Shown one piece after another: positions 54,899-63,570 of a DNA stretch of 64,000 nt. This DNA is from Actinomycetota bacterium (GTDB taxonomy: Bacteria > Actinomycetota > Actinomycetes > S36-B12 > GCA-2699445), in assembly GCA_029978705.1 (NCBI GenBank), contig JAPOIY010000006.1, forward strand, positions 40,750 through 104,749, written 5' to 3'. A program made the position numbers and the translations under genes. Below the pieces are notes generated by a model, which made no database searches, was not told the DNA's origin, and was given only the letters and a program-made list of their open reading frames with translations. Position 1 is the stretch's first letter; every line of letters starts with the position of its first letter.

Positions 54899-56322
54899 GG
54901 CAGCTCCGGTTCCTGGTCGTCGGGGTACTGCGGGTAGTCCGGGTCGACGTCCTCCGCCTCCTCGTCGTCGGGGGCGTACGGGTCCGCGCCGCCCGGGTCG
55001 GCGGAAACCAGCAGGGCCCGGGCGTCGGCGACCGTCATCACGGAGCCGGTGACCACCACGCCGCCGCCGGACTGTTCGGCCACCTGCAGCGCGGCCGCCA
55101 GGGCCCCCGCCAGGTCCGGCTCGACGGTCACCGCACCCTCCCCCCACAGGCCCGCGGCGATGTCGGCGACGACCTGCGGGGAGGCGCTGCGCGGCTGCGA
55201 GTTGCGGGTGACGATCACGCGGTCGGCCACGTCACGCAGCGGCTCCAGGATGCCCGGGATGTCCTTGTCGGCCATGACGGCCACCACCAGGGTCGTGTCG
55301 AGGAACGTGAACGACTCCCGCAGAGCGGCGGCGAGGGCCGCGGCGCCGGCCGGGTTGTGAGCCGCGTCCAGCAGCACGGTGGGGTCGCGGCGCACCGCTT
55401 CGAGGCGGCCGGGGGACGTGGCGCTGCCGAGAGCGTCCACGAGGGCGGTGTCGAGCGCCTCGTCGCCGACCAGGAGGGCCTCCACGGCCGCCACCGCAAC
55501 GGCGGCGTTGTCGGCCTGGTGCTCGCCGTGCAGGGACAGGAACACCTCGTTGTACGCGCCGCTGACGGTACGCAGGTCGAGGATCTGGCCGCCGACTGCC
55601 ACCGTGCGGGAGACCAGGTCGAAGTCGCGCCCGAACACACGGGGCTGCGCACCGGCGCGCGCGCAGGCACCCAGCAGGACATCCAGCACCCCGGGTGTCT
55701 GGGGACCGATGACGGCGATGGCGCCGTCGGAGATGATGCCGGCTTTCTCCGCGGCGATCTGTTCCGGCGTGGTGCCGAGGTACTCGGCGTGGTCGACCGC
55801 GACCGGCGTGAAGACCGCCACGTCGCACGTGACCACGTTGGTGGCGTCCCACGTCCCACCCATGCCCACCTCGACGACGGCCACGTCCACGGGAGCGTCG
55901 GCGAAGGCCGCGTAGGCCAGGCAGACGAGCGCCTCGAAGTAGGTCAGCGGCTGTTCGCCCTGCACCTCCTGCTCGCTGTCGACCAGCGCGAGGATCGGCC
56001 GGATGTCCTCGTAGACCTCGACGAACCGCTGCGGGTCGAGCGGAGCGCCGTCGATGCGGATGCGCTCGGCGACCGACTCCAGGTGCGGGCTGGTGTACGT
56101 GCCCACCCGCAGACCGGTGGCCTGCAACAAGGTCTCGATCATGCGCGCGGTGGAGGTCTTGCCGTTCGTGCCGGTTACCTGCACGACGCGCGGCCCCTGC
56201 TGCGGGTCGCCGAGCAGCTCCATGACCCGCTGCACGCGAGCCAGGGTGGGCACGACCCGGTGCTCGGGCATCCGGGCCAGCAGTTCCTCGTGGACGTCGG
56301 GCAGGTCGGGTAGGTCGGTCAC
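54895..56322 (-). CDS. folC: Folylpolyglutamate/dihydrofolate synthase
   Basis: Adds glutamates to folates. 475 aa: P-loop GTNGKTS (51-57), [53 protein letters not shown] and [14 protein letters not shown] of the Mur-ligase-like C domain. The last 40 residues are acidic and Pro/Tyr-rich ([16 protein letters not shown]), outside the normal fold. GTG at 56322 follows TAGACT by six bases. In many actinobacteria valS precedes folC; here the oxidoreductase operon intervenes and valS runs the other way. Confidence 0.95.
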   Translation of the reverse strand: MTDLPDLPDVHEELLARMPEHRVVPTLARVQRVMELLGDPQQGPRVVQVTGTNGKTSTARMIETLLQATGLRVGTYTSPHLESVAERIRIDGAPLDPQRFVEVYEDIRPILALVDSEQEVQGEQPLTYFEALVCLAYAAFADAPVDVAVVEVGMGGTWDATNVVTCDVAVFTPVAVDHAEYLGTTPEQIAAEKAGIISDGAIAVIGPQTPGVLDVLLGACARAGAQPRVFGRDFDLVSRTVAVGGQILDLRTVSGAYNEVFLSLHGEHQADNAAVAVAAVEALLVGDEALDTALVDALGSATSPGRLEAVRRDPTVLLDAAHNPAGAAALAAALRESFTFLDTTLVVAVMADKDIPGILEPLRDVADRVIVTRNSQPRSASPQVVADIAAGLWGEGAVTVEPDLAGALAAALQVAEQSGGGVVVTGSVMTVADARALLVSADPGGADPYAPDDEEAEDVDPDYPQYPDDQEPELP

Positions 56323-56328
56323 CGCCGC

Positions 56329-56334
56329 AGTCTA
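56329..56334 (-). promoter_or_regulatory. -10 box TAGACT for leaderless folC
   Basis: Minus strand TAGACT-GCGGCG-GTG, 5 bp after the stop of the upstream oxidoreductase gene. Indicates that folC-DUF4233-ndk is transcribed separately from the oxidoreductase operon. Confidence 0.55.
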
Positions 56335-56338
56335 CGGC

Positions 56339-57994
56339 TCAGGTCTGTTCCGGCACGATGGCGATCGCACCGGACGGGCACTCGGCCACACACAGCCCAC
56401 ACCCCTTGCAGTAGTCGAGGTCGAAGGCATAGTCCCGCCCGGCGTCGCCGGCCGCGCTCCCCTCGGGGAACTTGCGGACAGCGTTGTCGGGGCACACCCC
56501 GAAGCAGTTGTCGCAGTGGAAGCAGTTGCCGCACGACAGGCAGCGCCGCGCCTCGAAAACCGCCGTGGACTCGTCGAGGCCCTGCTTGACCTCGTCGAAG
56601 GTGCTGACCCGTCGGGCGAGGTCCAGGGTGGGCCGCACACTGGGCGGCGCGTCGGTGTAGTACCAGGTGTTCAGCGAGGCGTAGTCGGCCAACGGCGGCC
56701 GGGGCGCGTGCCGGTACCGCTCGCCCCGCAGCCACGCGTCGATGTGGCGGGCGGCCTGCTTGCCGTGGCCGACCGCGACGGTGACCGTGCGTTCGCTGGG
56801 GACCATGTCGCCGCCGGCGAAGATCCCGGCGTGGCCGGTCATCATGCCGTCGTCCACCGCGACGACACCGTCGCGGATCACCATGCCCGGCACGCCGTCG
56901 AGGAGGGACAGGTCGACGTCCTGGCCGAGCGCCAGGACCAGGGAGTCCGCGGCCAACTCCTCGGTCTCGCCGGTCGGCTGCGGGAACCCGGAGTCGTCGA
57001 GTTCCATCCGTTCGACGGTCATGGACCCCGATTCCACGTGCCGGATGGTGGACAGCCAGCGCATGATCACGCCCTCCTCGAGCGCCTCGGTGACCTCGCT
57101 GTCGTTGGCGGGCATGCGGTCGCGGGTCCTGCGGTAGACGACGACGGCCTCCTCGGCGCCCAGCCGGCGCGCGGTCCGCGCCGCGTCCATGGCCGTGTTG
57201 CCGCCGCCGTAGACCACGACGCGGCGCCCGAGCAGGGGGCGCTGGTCGGCGGCGGTGTCCCGCAACAGGCTGATCGCGTCCAGGATGTGCGCGGACTCCC
57301 CCGCCGGGATGTAGGCGCGGCGCCCGATATGCGCTCCGACGGCCAGGAACGCGGCGTCGTGACCGCCCTCGGCGCGGGCCGCCACCAGGTCGGCGACGGG
57401 GGCGTCGAGGTGCAGGTCGATACCGAGATCCAGCAGCCGGGTGATCTCGGCGTCGAGGATGTCGCGCGGCAGGCGGTAGGAGGGAATCCCGAACCGCATC
57501 ATGCCGCCCGCGCGGGGGCTGGCCTCGCGGATGGTCACCCGGTGGCCGGCGAGCCGCAGGTGGTAGGCCGCGGCCAGCCCGGACGGCCCGGCGCCGACGA
57601 TGAGCACGCTGCGACCGGTGTCGGGGCCCGGCTCCGGCAGCCGCCAGCCGCGGTCCAGTGCCTCGTCGCCGAGGAACCGTTCCACCGAGTTGATCCCGAC
57701 GGCCTCGTCCAGGGCGGCGCGGTTGCACGCCGTCTGACACGGGTGATAGCAGACCCGGCCCATGATGGCGGGGAACGGGTTGTCCGCGACGAGCACCTGC
57801 CACGCCCGTTCGTAGGCGCCCGCCTCGGCCTCGTACAGCCAGCCCTGGATGTTCTCGCCGGCGGGGCACGCATCGTTGCACGGCGGCAGCGCGTTGCGAT
57901 AGACGGGGCGTTCGGTGCGCCACGTCCCGGTCTTGTTGGCCAGGCTCGACCCGACGCCCAGCGTGATGGCGAAGGGGGTCTCCGCGTCGGTCAT
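56339..57994 (-). CDS. GltD-like NAD(P)-flavoprotein fused to a 2[4Fe-4S] ferredoxin domain
   Basis: A 551-residue fusion. The N terminus has GltD-type cluster ligands (CNDACPAGENIQ, Cys39/43; CYHPCQTAC, Cys82/86/90), then FAD site VLIVGAGPSGLAAAY (134-139 core) and NAD(P) site VVVYGGGNTAMDAARTARR. The C terminus (about 485-545) has eight Cys in ferredoxin patterns (CLSCGNCFHCDNCFGVCP; CKGCGLCVAECP). The ferredoxin part stands in for the delta subunit of four-subunit oxidoreductases; the flavoprotein part could pass electrons to or from NADP. ATG at 57994 overlaps porB as ATGA. Electron acceptor inferred from domains only. Confidence 0.85.
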   Translation of the reverse strand: MTDAETPFAITLGVGSSLANKTGTWRTERPVYRNALPPCNDACPAGENIQGWLYEAEAGAYERAWQVLVADNPFPAIMGRVCYHPCQTACNRAALDEAVGINSVERFLGDEALDRGWRLPEPGPDTGRSVLIVGAGPSGLAAAYHLRLAGHRVTIREASPRAGGMMRFGIPSYRLPRDILDAEITRLLDLGIDLHLDAPVADLVAARAEGGHDAAFLAVGAHIGRRAYIPAGESAHILDAISLLRDTAADQRPLLGRRVVVYGGGNTAMDAARTARRLGAEEAVVVYRRTRDRMPANDSEVTEALEEGVIMRWLSTIRHVESGSMTVERMELDDSGFPQPTGETEELAADSLVLALGQDVDLSLLDGVPGMVIRDGVVAVDDGMMTGHAGIFAGGDMVPSERTVTVAVGHGKQAARHIDAWLRGERYRHAPRPPLADYASLNTWYYTDAPPSVRPTLDLARRVSTFDEVKQGLDESTAVFEARRCLSCGNCFHCDNCFGVCPDNAVRKFPEGSAAGDAGRDYAFDLDYCKGCGLCVAECPSGAIAIVPEQT

Positions 57995-58986
57995 ACCGTC
58001 ACCTCCGTGATCCCGTAGCGCCGGATGGTGCGGTCGGCCTGCTCCTGGATGCGCGCGATCTCCGCGGTGGCCGGCGGGTCGCCGAACAGGTGGGCGTACC
58101 TCTTCTGAACCCGCAGGTAGTCGGTCACCGGGACGCGGCGGCGGATCGGGGTCACGGTCGTGATCTCGCCGTGGTGGGCTTCGAACACGGGGAACAGGCC
58201 GCTCTCGGTGGCCAGGCGGGCCACCCGGATCGTGTCGTGGCCCGGGGTGCCCCAGCCGAGGGGGCACGGCACCAGGACATGCAGGTAGCGCGCCCCGCGC
58301 AACGCCATGGCCGTGGTCACCTTCGCCTCGAGGTCGCGCAGGTCCGCCACGGTGGCGGTGGCGACGTAGGGGATCTCATGGGCCATCGCGATCCGCGGCA
58401 GGTCCTTACCCTGCCCGAACGGAGCCCCGGGATGCGGGCCGACGGCCTGCGTGGTCATGGTGCGTGCGCCCGGTGGGGTGGCACCGGACCGCTGCACGCC
58501 GGTGTTCATGTACGCCTCGTTGTCGTAGCAGATGAACAACACGTCGTCGTTGCGCTCGAACATGCCCGACAGCGGCCCCATGCCGATGTCGACGGTCCCC
58601 CCGTCCCCGGCCTGCGCCACGACCCGGATGTCCTCCCGGCCCCGCACCCGCAGGGCGGCCGCCACCCCGCTGGCGACCGCGGGCGCATTGCCGAACAGCG
58701 AGTGCAGCCACGGGATCTGCCAACTGGTCTCGGGGTAGGGGGTGGAGAACACCTCCAGACATCCGGTGGCGTTGACGGCCACCACCCGGCCGTCGGCGGC
58801 GCGCATGGCCGCGTCGAGGGCGTACCGGGCGCCGAGGGCCTCGCCGCACCCCTGGCACGCACGGTGTCCGCTGGTGATCGCATTGCTGCGGCCCGGGTCG
58901 GACTGGACGCTGGCGTCGACGACAGGGAGCAGCCGGTTGCGGACGGCGAAGGAACCCGTCTGATAGAAGCGCACCCGCTCGTTCAC
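57991..58986 (-). CDS. porB: 2-oxoacid:ferredoxin oxidoreductase beta subunit (TPP-binding)
   Basis: 331 aa, beta subunit holding thiamine diphosphate. Cys44, Cys47 (ACQGCGEA), Cys76 (NATGCLEVF) and a late Cys in HVLVPCPLGW match the four ligands of the beta-subunit [4Fe-4S] cluster. The TPP motif is GDGGTVDIG followed by CYDNEAYMNTG. The STPYPETSWQIPW segment is typical of pyruvate-type enzymes, but isobutyryl/valerate-type relatives are similar. GTG at 58986 overlaps porA as GTGA. Confidence 0.9.
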   Translation of the reverse strand: MNERVRFYQTGSFAVRNRLLPVVDASVQSDPGRSNAITSGHRACQGCGEALGARYALDAAMRAADGRVVAVNATGCLEVFSTPYPETSWQIPWLHSLFGNAPAVASGVAAALRVRGREDIRVVAQAGDGGTVDIGMGPLSGMFERNDDVLFICYDNEAYMNTGVQRSGATPPGARTMTTQAVGPHPGAPFGQGKDLPRIAMAHEIPYVATATVADLRDLEAKVTTAMALRGARYLHVLVPCPLGWGTPGHDTIRVARLATESGLFPVFEAHHGEITTVTPIRRRVPVTDYLRVQKRYAHLFGDPPATAEIARIQEQADRTIRRYGITEVTV

Positions 58987-60251
58987 CGGGGCCTCCCCAC
59001 CGCGTGCGGGTCGCCGACCCCGGCCACGTCCCGCAGGATGTTCTCCGCAGCGGGCCCGGACCGGCGGGCGGCGCGCATCCGGGCGACCTCGCGCTCCACC
59101 AGGTCGGTCTTGAGGTCGAGGAAGAACAGGTCGGGCACCTCGCCGGCCAGGGTGCCGCGGATCACGGTGTCCAGTGAGCTGCGCAGGATCGGCCGGCCAC
59201 CCAGCCCGGCGATGACTGTCGTGGTCGGCACCGGCCGCGCGGCCAGGGCGGTGCGCACGTTCGAGCTGACCGCACCGCCGATACCCACGGCCAGGGACTT
59301 CTCCAGGACCAGGACCCGACTCGTGTGGGCCAGCGCCTCACCGACAGCGGCCAGCGGGAACGGCCGGAACGAGGTGATGCCGAGCACCCCGACGGGCAGT
59401 CCCTCGTCCCGCAGGCTGTCGACGGTGTCCTTCAGGGTGCCCAGCACCGAGCCCAGGGCCACGACGACGAGGTCGGCGTCCTCCATGCGGTAACGGGAGA
59501 CGAGGCCGTCGCGGTGCCGTCCGGTGACCGCGGCGAAGTCCGCGGCGATCCGCGGGATGGTCGCCAGCGCCTGCATCTGCCGCAGATGCGCGAGGTAGCG
59601 CACCTCCAGGAACGCCTCGGGTCCGACCATCGCACCGATCGACACCGGCTCGTCCGGGTCGAGGACCTGCCGCGGGTCGTAGGGCGGCAGGAACGCATCG
59701 ACCTGCTCGGCATCGGGCACCTCCACCTCCTCGACCGCGTGGGTGAGGATGAAGCCGTCCATGCACACCATCACCGGCAGCGACACCTCTTCGGCCAGGC
59801 GGTAGGCCTGCACATGCAGGTCGGCGGCGTGCTGGTTGTCCTCGGCATACAGCTGGATCCACCCGGAGTCACGCTGGCTCATCGCGTCGCTGTGGTCGTT
59901 CCAGATGTTGATGGGGGCGCCGATCGCCCGGTTGGCCACCGTCATGACGATCGGCAGCCCCAATCCGGAAGCGTTGTAGACGGCCTCCACCATGTAGAGC
60001 AGCCCCTGGCTGGCCGTCGCCGTGTAGGTGCGCGCTCCCGCAGCGCTGGCGCCGATCGCCGCGCTCATGGCGGCGAACTCGCTGTCGACGTTGAGGTACT
60101 CGCAGCCCGTCAGGGCCCCGGACTGCACGAGGCGGCTCAACGTCTCCACGATGTGGGTCTGCGGCGAGATCGGGTAGGCGCAGATGACCTGCGGGCGGCA
60201 CGCCGCCACCGTGCGGGCCACCGCCTGGGACCCCTCAATCTGCTGTCGCAT
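58983..60251 (-). CDS. porA: 2-oxoacid:ferredoxin oxidoreductase alpha subunit
   Basis: 422 aa with the alpha-subunit fold: VICAYPISPQTHIVETLSRL, CEYLNVDSEFAAMSAAIGASAAG, TYTATASQGLLYMVE, and MSQRDSGWIQLYAEDNQHAAD. A C-terminal transketolase-like domain follows (LVVVALGSVLGTLKDTVDSL; VLEKSLAVGIGG). Separate alpha and beta genes mark it as the archaeal-type four-part enzyme, not the single-chain PFOR. ATG at 60251 overlaps the gamma gene by 17 bp. Confidence 0.9.
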   Translation of the reverse strand: MRQQIEGSQAVARTVAACRPQVICAYPISPQTHIVETLSRLVQSGALTGCEYLNVDSEFAAMSAAIGASAAGARTYTATASQGLLYMVEAVYNASGLGLPIVMTVANRAIGAPINIWNDHSDAMSQRDSGWIQLYAEDNQHAADLHVQAYRLAEEVSLPVMVCMDGFILTHAVEEVEVPDAEQVDAFLPPYDPRQVLDPDEPVSIGAMVGPEAFLEVRYLAHLRQMQALATIPRIAADFAAVTGRHRDGLVSRYRMEDADLVVVALGSVLGTLKDTVDSLRDEGLPVGVLGITSFRPFPLAAVGEALAHTSRVLVLEKSLAVGIGGAVSSNVRTALAARPVPTTTVIAGLGGRPILRSSLDTVIRGTLAGEVPDLFFLDLKTDLVEREVARMRAARRSGPAAENILRDVAGVGDPHAVGRPR

Positions 60252-60807
60252 GCCGCACCTCCGGGTCCTCGACGGCGGCGAACGCGGCGCGGGCCGCGGC
60301 CTCGTTGCCGGCCGCCAGTTGCGGTGGGAAACGGTCGGCGATGGCCGCCGCCAGCGCCTCCAGCCCGATGAGTCCAGTCAGCGCCGCGAACCCGCCGAGC
60401 AGGGCGACGTTGGGCACCGGCCGGCCGATGTGGGTCACGGCCAGTTCGGTCGCCGGCACCGTGGCCAGGAGTACCTCAGCGGGCAGGGGGAGGGCCAGGT
60501 CGACGGGATCCCGGGCGGTGTTGATGAGGAGGTATCCCCCGGACCGCAGCCCGGAGGTGACGTCGACCTGCCGCAGGAGGGTCACGTCCTGCACGATCAG
60601 GGCGTCGGGCGCCACGACCGGCTCCCGCGTCCGGATGGGCGCATCGGAGATGCGGCAGTAAGCGACGACCGGTGCGCCGGTGCGCTCGGACCCGAAACTG
60701 GGGAACGCCTGCGCGTGATGGCCCGAGCGGAACGCGGCCACCGACAGCAGCTCCGCCGCGGTGACCACCCCCTGGCCACCGCGCCCGTGGATCCGAGCCT
60801 GAAACAC
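60235..60807 (-). CDS. porG: 2-oxoacid:ferredoxin oxidoreductase gamma subunit
   Basis: 190-residue gamma subunit: FQARIHGRGGQGVVTAAELL at the N terminus, AQAFPSFGSERTGAPVVAYCRIS and a late PVPNVALLGGFAALTG. GTG at 60807 has GGAG about eight bases upstream and a TACGGT -10 box about 30 bases before it. First gene of porG-porA-porB-GltD/ferredoxin. Together they would oxidise a 2-oxoacid plus CoA to acyl-CoA and CO2, or the reverse. Confidence 0.9.
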   Translation of the reverse strand: MFQARIHGRGGQGVVTAAELLSVAAFRSGHHAQAFPSFGSERTGAPVVAYCRISDAPIRTREPVVAPDALIVQDVTLLRQVDVTSGLRSGGYLLINTARDPVDLALPLPAEVLLATVPATELAVTHIGRPVPNVALLGGFAALTGLIGLEALAAAIADRFPPQLAAGNEAAARAAFAAVEDPEVRHATAD

Positions 60808-60836
60808 GTCGCCACTCCGTCCACCCGCTCCCCTCC

Positions 60837-60842
60837 ACCGTA
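60837..60842 (-). promoter_or_regulatory. -10 box TACGGT for the oxidoreductase operon
   Basis: Minus strand TANNNT hexamer 29 bases before the porG GTG, in the 114-bp divergent region shared with valS. Confidence 0.4.
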
Positions 60843-60909
60843 TCCCCGCCACCTTCCCGCAGGAAGATCATGGGCAGCGGTGCTGCGCCGGCGTCCCCCC
60901 GCATGCTCC

Positions 60910-60915
60910 TAGGAT
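60910..60915 (+). promoter_or_regulatory. -10 box TAGGAT for leaderless valS
   Basis: TAGGAT-TGAGGC-ATG; six bases separate the box from the valS start codon at 60922. No clear -35. Confidence 0.55.
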
Positions 60916-60921
60916 TGAGGC

Positions 60922-63474
60922 ATGACCCCCCCAGCGTCCGATACCGCCATGCCCGAACGCCCCGCCCTGGAGGGGCTGGAGGACAAGTGGGCGCGGGCGT
61001 GGGAGGAGCAGGGACTGTACCGGTTCGACCGGACCCGGACCCGCCCCGAGATCTACAGCATCGACACCCCGCCCCCCACCGTCAGCGGCTCGCTGCACGT
61101 CGGGCACGTCTTCTCCTACACCCACACCGACTGCATCGCCCGGTACCAGCGGATGCGGGGCAAGGAGGTCTTCTACCCGATGGGGTGGGACGACAACGGC
61201 CTGCCGACCGAACGCCGCGTCCAGAACTACTTCGGCGTGCGCTGCGACCCGTCGCTGCCGTTCGACCCGTCGTTCCAGCCGCCGGAGAAACCCGACGCGA
61301 AACGCCAGCTTCCCATCTCGCGGCGCAACTTCGTCGAGTTGTGTGAACGGTTGACGGAGGAGGACGAGAAGGGGTTCGAGGACCTGTGGCGGCACTTGGG
61401 CCTCAGCGTGGACTGGACCCAGACCTATCAGACCATCGACCACACCGCCCGACTGACCTCGCAGCAGGCCTTCCTCAACAACCTGGCCCGCGGCGAGGCG
61501 TACCAGAGTGAGGCGCCCACCCTGTGGGACGTCACGTTCCGCACGGCCGTCGCCCAGGCCGAATTGGAGGACCGGGAGCGGCCGGGCGCCTACCACCGGG
61601 TCTCCTTCCACCGGCCCGACGGGCAGGCCGTCTTCATCGAGACGACCCGCCCCGAGCTCGTGGCCGCGTGTGTCGCCCTGGTGGCGCACCCCGACGACGA
61701 GCGTTACCAACCGCTGTTCGGCAGCACCGTCACCACCCCCGTGTTCGGCGTCGAGGTGCCGGTGGTGGCCCACGAGCTCGCGGACCCCGAGAAGGGGTCC
61801 GGCATCGCCATGATCTGCACCTTCGGCGACACGACCGACGTGACCTGGTGGCGGGAACTCGACCTGCCCGCCCGCCCGATCATCGGGTGGGACGGCCGGG
61901 TCCTGGCCGACGACCCGGCCTGGATCACCTCCGACGGCGGACGCGACGCCTACCGCAGCCTCCATGGCCTGACGGTGTTCAGCGCCCAGCAGCGCATGGT
62001 CGAACTGCTGCGCGAGTCCGGCGACCTGCACGGCGAGCCGCGCGCCATCACGCATCCGGTCAAATTCTTCGAGAAGGGTGACAAGCCCCTGGAGATCGTC
62101 ACCACCCGCCAGTGGTACCTGCGCAACGGGGGCCGCGACCTGCCCTTGCGGGAGGAGCTGCTGGCCCGCGGCGCGGAACTGCGCTGGCACCCGCCGCACA
62201 TGCAGGTCCGGTACGACAACTGGGTGTCCGGCCTGAACGGGGACTGGCTCATCTCGCGCCAGCGTTTCTTCGGGGTGCCCATCCCCCTGTGGTACCGCCT
62301 GGACGACCAGGGCAACCCCGACTACGACGACCCGATCGTGCCCGACGAGCTGCCGATCGACCCGGCTTCCGACTGCCCGCCCGGGTACTCGGCGGACCAG
62401 CGCGGGGAGCCCGGCGGGTTCGTGGGGGACCCCGACGTGATGGATACGTGGGCGACGTCCTCCCTCACTCCCCAGATCGCCGGCGGCTGGGCCACCGACG
62501 AGGACCTGTGGCAGCGCGTTGCCCCCATGGATCTGCGGCCGCAGGCGCACGAGATCATCCGCACCTGGCTGTTCTCCACCGTGGTCCGCTCCGACCTCGA
62601 GGACGACCGCCTGCCGTGGACCGACGCCGCGATCTCCGGGTGGATCCTGGACCCCGACCGTAAGAAGATGTCCAAGTCGCGGGGCAACGTGGTCACGCCA
62701 CTGGGGCTGCTGCAGCAGCACGGCTCCGACGCCGTGCGCTACTGGGCGGCCAGCGGGCGCCCCGGCACGGACACAGCGTTCGACGAGGGCCAGATGAAGA
62801 TCGGCCGCCGGCTGGCCATCAAGATCCTGAACGCCTCCCGGTTCGTCCTCCTGACCGCGGGGGACGGGGCGGCCGACGTCACCGAACCGCTCGACCTGGC
62901 GATGCTGGCGGCGCTGCGCCAGGTGGTCGCCGACGCGACGGCAGCCTTCGACGACTACAACTACACCCGGGCGCTGGAGATCACCGAGACGTTCTTCTGG
63001 ACGTTCTGCGACGACTACCTGGAACTGGTCAAGGCCCGCGCCGGCGCCGCCGACGACCCGGTCGCAGCGGCCTCGGCGCAGGCCGCGCTGCGGCAGGCCC
63101 TGGCGGTCCTGCTGCGCCTGTTCGCCCCGTTCCTCCCGTTCGTGACCGAGGAGGTCTGGTCGTGGTGGCGCCCCGGCTCGGTGCACCGCGAGTCGTGGCC
63201 GACCGTGACCGACCTGCCGGAGGACGGCGACCCGGCCGTGCTCACCGACGTGGGAACGGTGCTCAGCGGGATCCGCAAGGCCAAGAGCGAGGCGAAGGTG
63301 GGGATGCGCACCGAGGTCGCCGCCGCGACCGTCACCGGCCCGCCCCAGCAGCTGGACCGGGTCCGGGCCGGGGAACGGGACCTGCGCGCCGCCGGCCGGA
63401 TCGTCGATCTGCGCTGGGAGCCGGGTGAGACCCTGGTCGTGCGCGAGGTGGACCTGGTGGATCCGACGGGCTGA
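60922..63474 (+). CDS. valS: Valine--tRNA ligase, short type without C-terminal coiled coil
   Basis: Class I synthetase, 850 aa. HIGH motif appears in [21 protein letters not shown], followed by [22 protein letters not shown]. The editing domain contains [20 protein letters not shown], and [13 protein letters not shown] is the KMSKS loop. The sequence ends soon after the anticodon domain ([11 protein letters not shown]), without the C-terminal coiled-coil arm of the E. coli-type enzyme. The HVGH form and the missing arm resemble the archaeal-like ValRS class. ATG at 60922 fits the -10 box. It is divergent from the oxidoreductase operon. Confidence 0.95.
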   Translation: MTPPASDTAMPERPALEGLEDKWARAWEEQGLYRFDRTRTRPEIYSIDTPPPTVSGSLHVGHVFSYTHTDCIARYQRMRGKEVFYPMGWDDNGLPTERRVQNYFGVRCDPSLPFDPSFQPPEKPDAKRQLPISRRNFVELCERLTEEDEKGFEDLWRHLGLSVDWTQTYQTIDHTARLTSQQAFLNNLARGEAYQSEAPTLWDVTFRTAVAQAELEDRERPGAYHRVSFHRPDGQAVFIETTRPELVAACVALVAHPDDERYQPLFGSTVTTPVFGVEVPVVAHELADPEKGSGIAMICTFGDTTDVTWWRELDLPARPIIGWDGRVLADDPAWITSDGGRDAYRSLHGLTVFSAQQRMVELLRESGDLHGEPRAITHPVKFFEKGDKPLEIVTTRQWYLRNGGRDLPLREELLARGAELRWHPPHMQVRYDNWVSGLNGDWLISRQRFFGVPIPLWYRLDDQGNPDYDDPIVPDELPIDPASDCPPGYSADQRGEPGGFVGDPDVMDTWATSSLTPQIAGGWATDEDLWQRVAPMDLRPQAHEIIRTWLFSTVVRSDLEDDRLPWTDAAISGWILDPDRKKMSKSRGNVVTPLGLLQQHGSDAVRYWAASGRPGTDTAFDEGQMKIGRRLAIKILNASRFVLLTAGDGAADVTEPLDLAMLAALRQVVADATAAFDDYNYTRALEITETFFWTFCDDYLELVKARAGAADDPVAAASAQAALRQALAVLLRLFAPFLPFVTEEVWSWWRPGSVHRESWPTVTDLPEDGDPAVLTDVGTVLSGIRKAKSEAKVGMRTEVAAATVTGPPQQLDRVRAGERDLRAAGRIVDLRWEPGETLVVREVDLVDPTG

Positions 63475-63570
63475 GATCCTCAACCCGGGCCCCCCGTGTG
63501 CCGTTATCGGTGAGTACCGGGTGGCCGCCGCCGGACGGTGGCACCATGGTCGCGACCCAGGGAGAACGTC

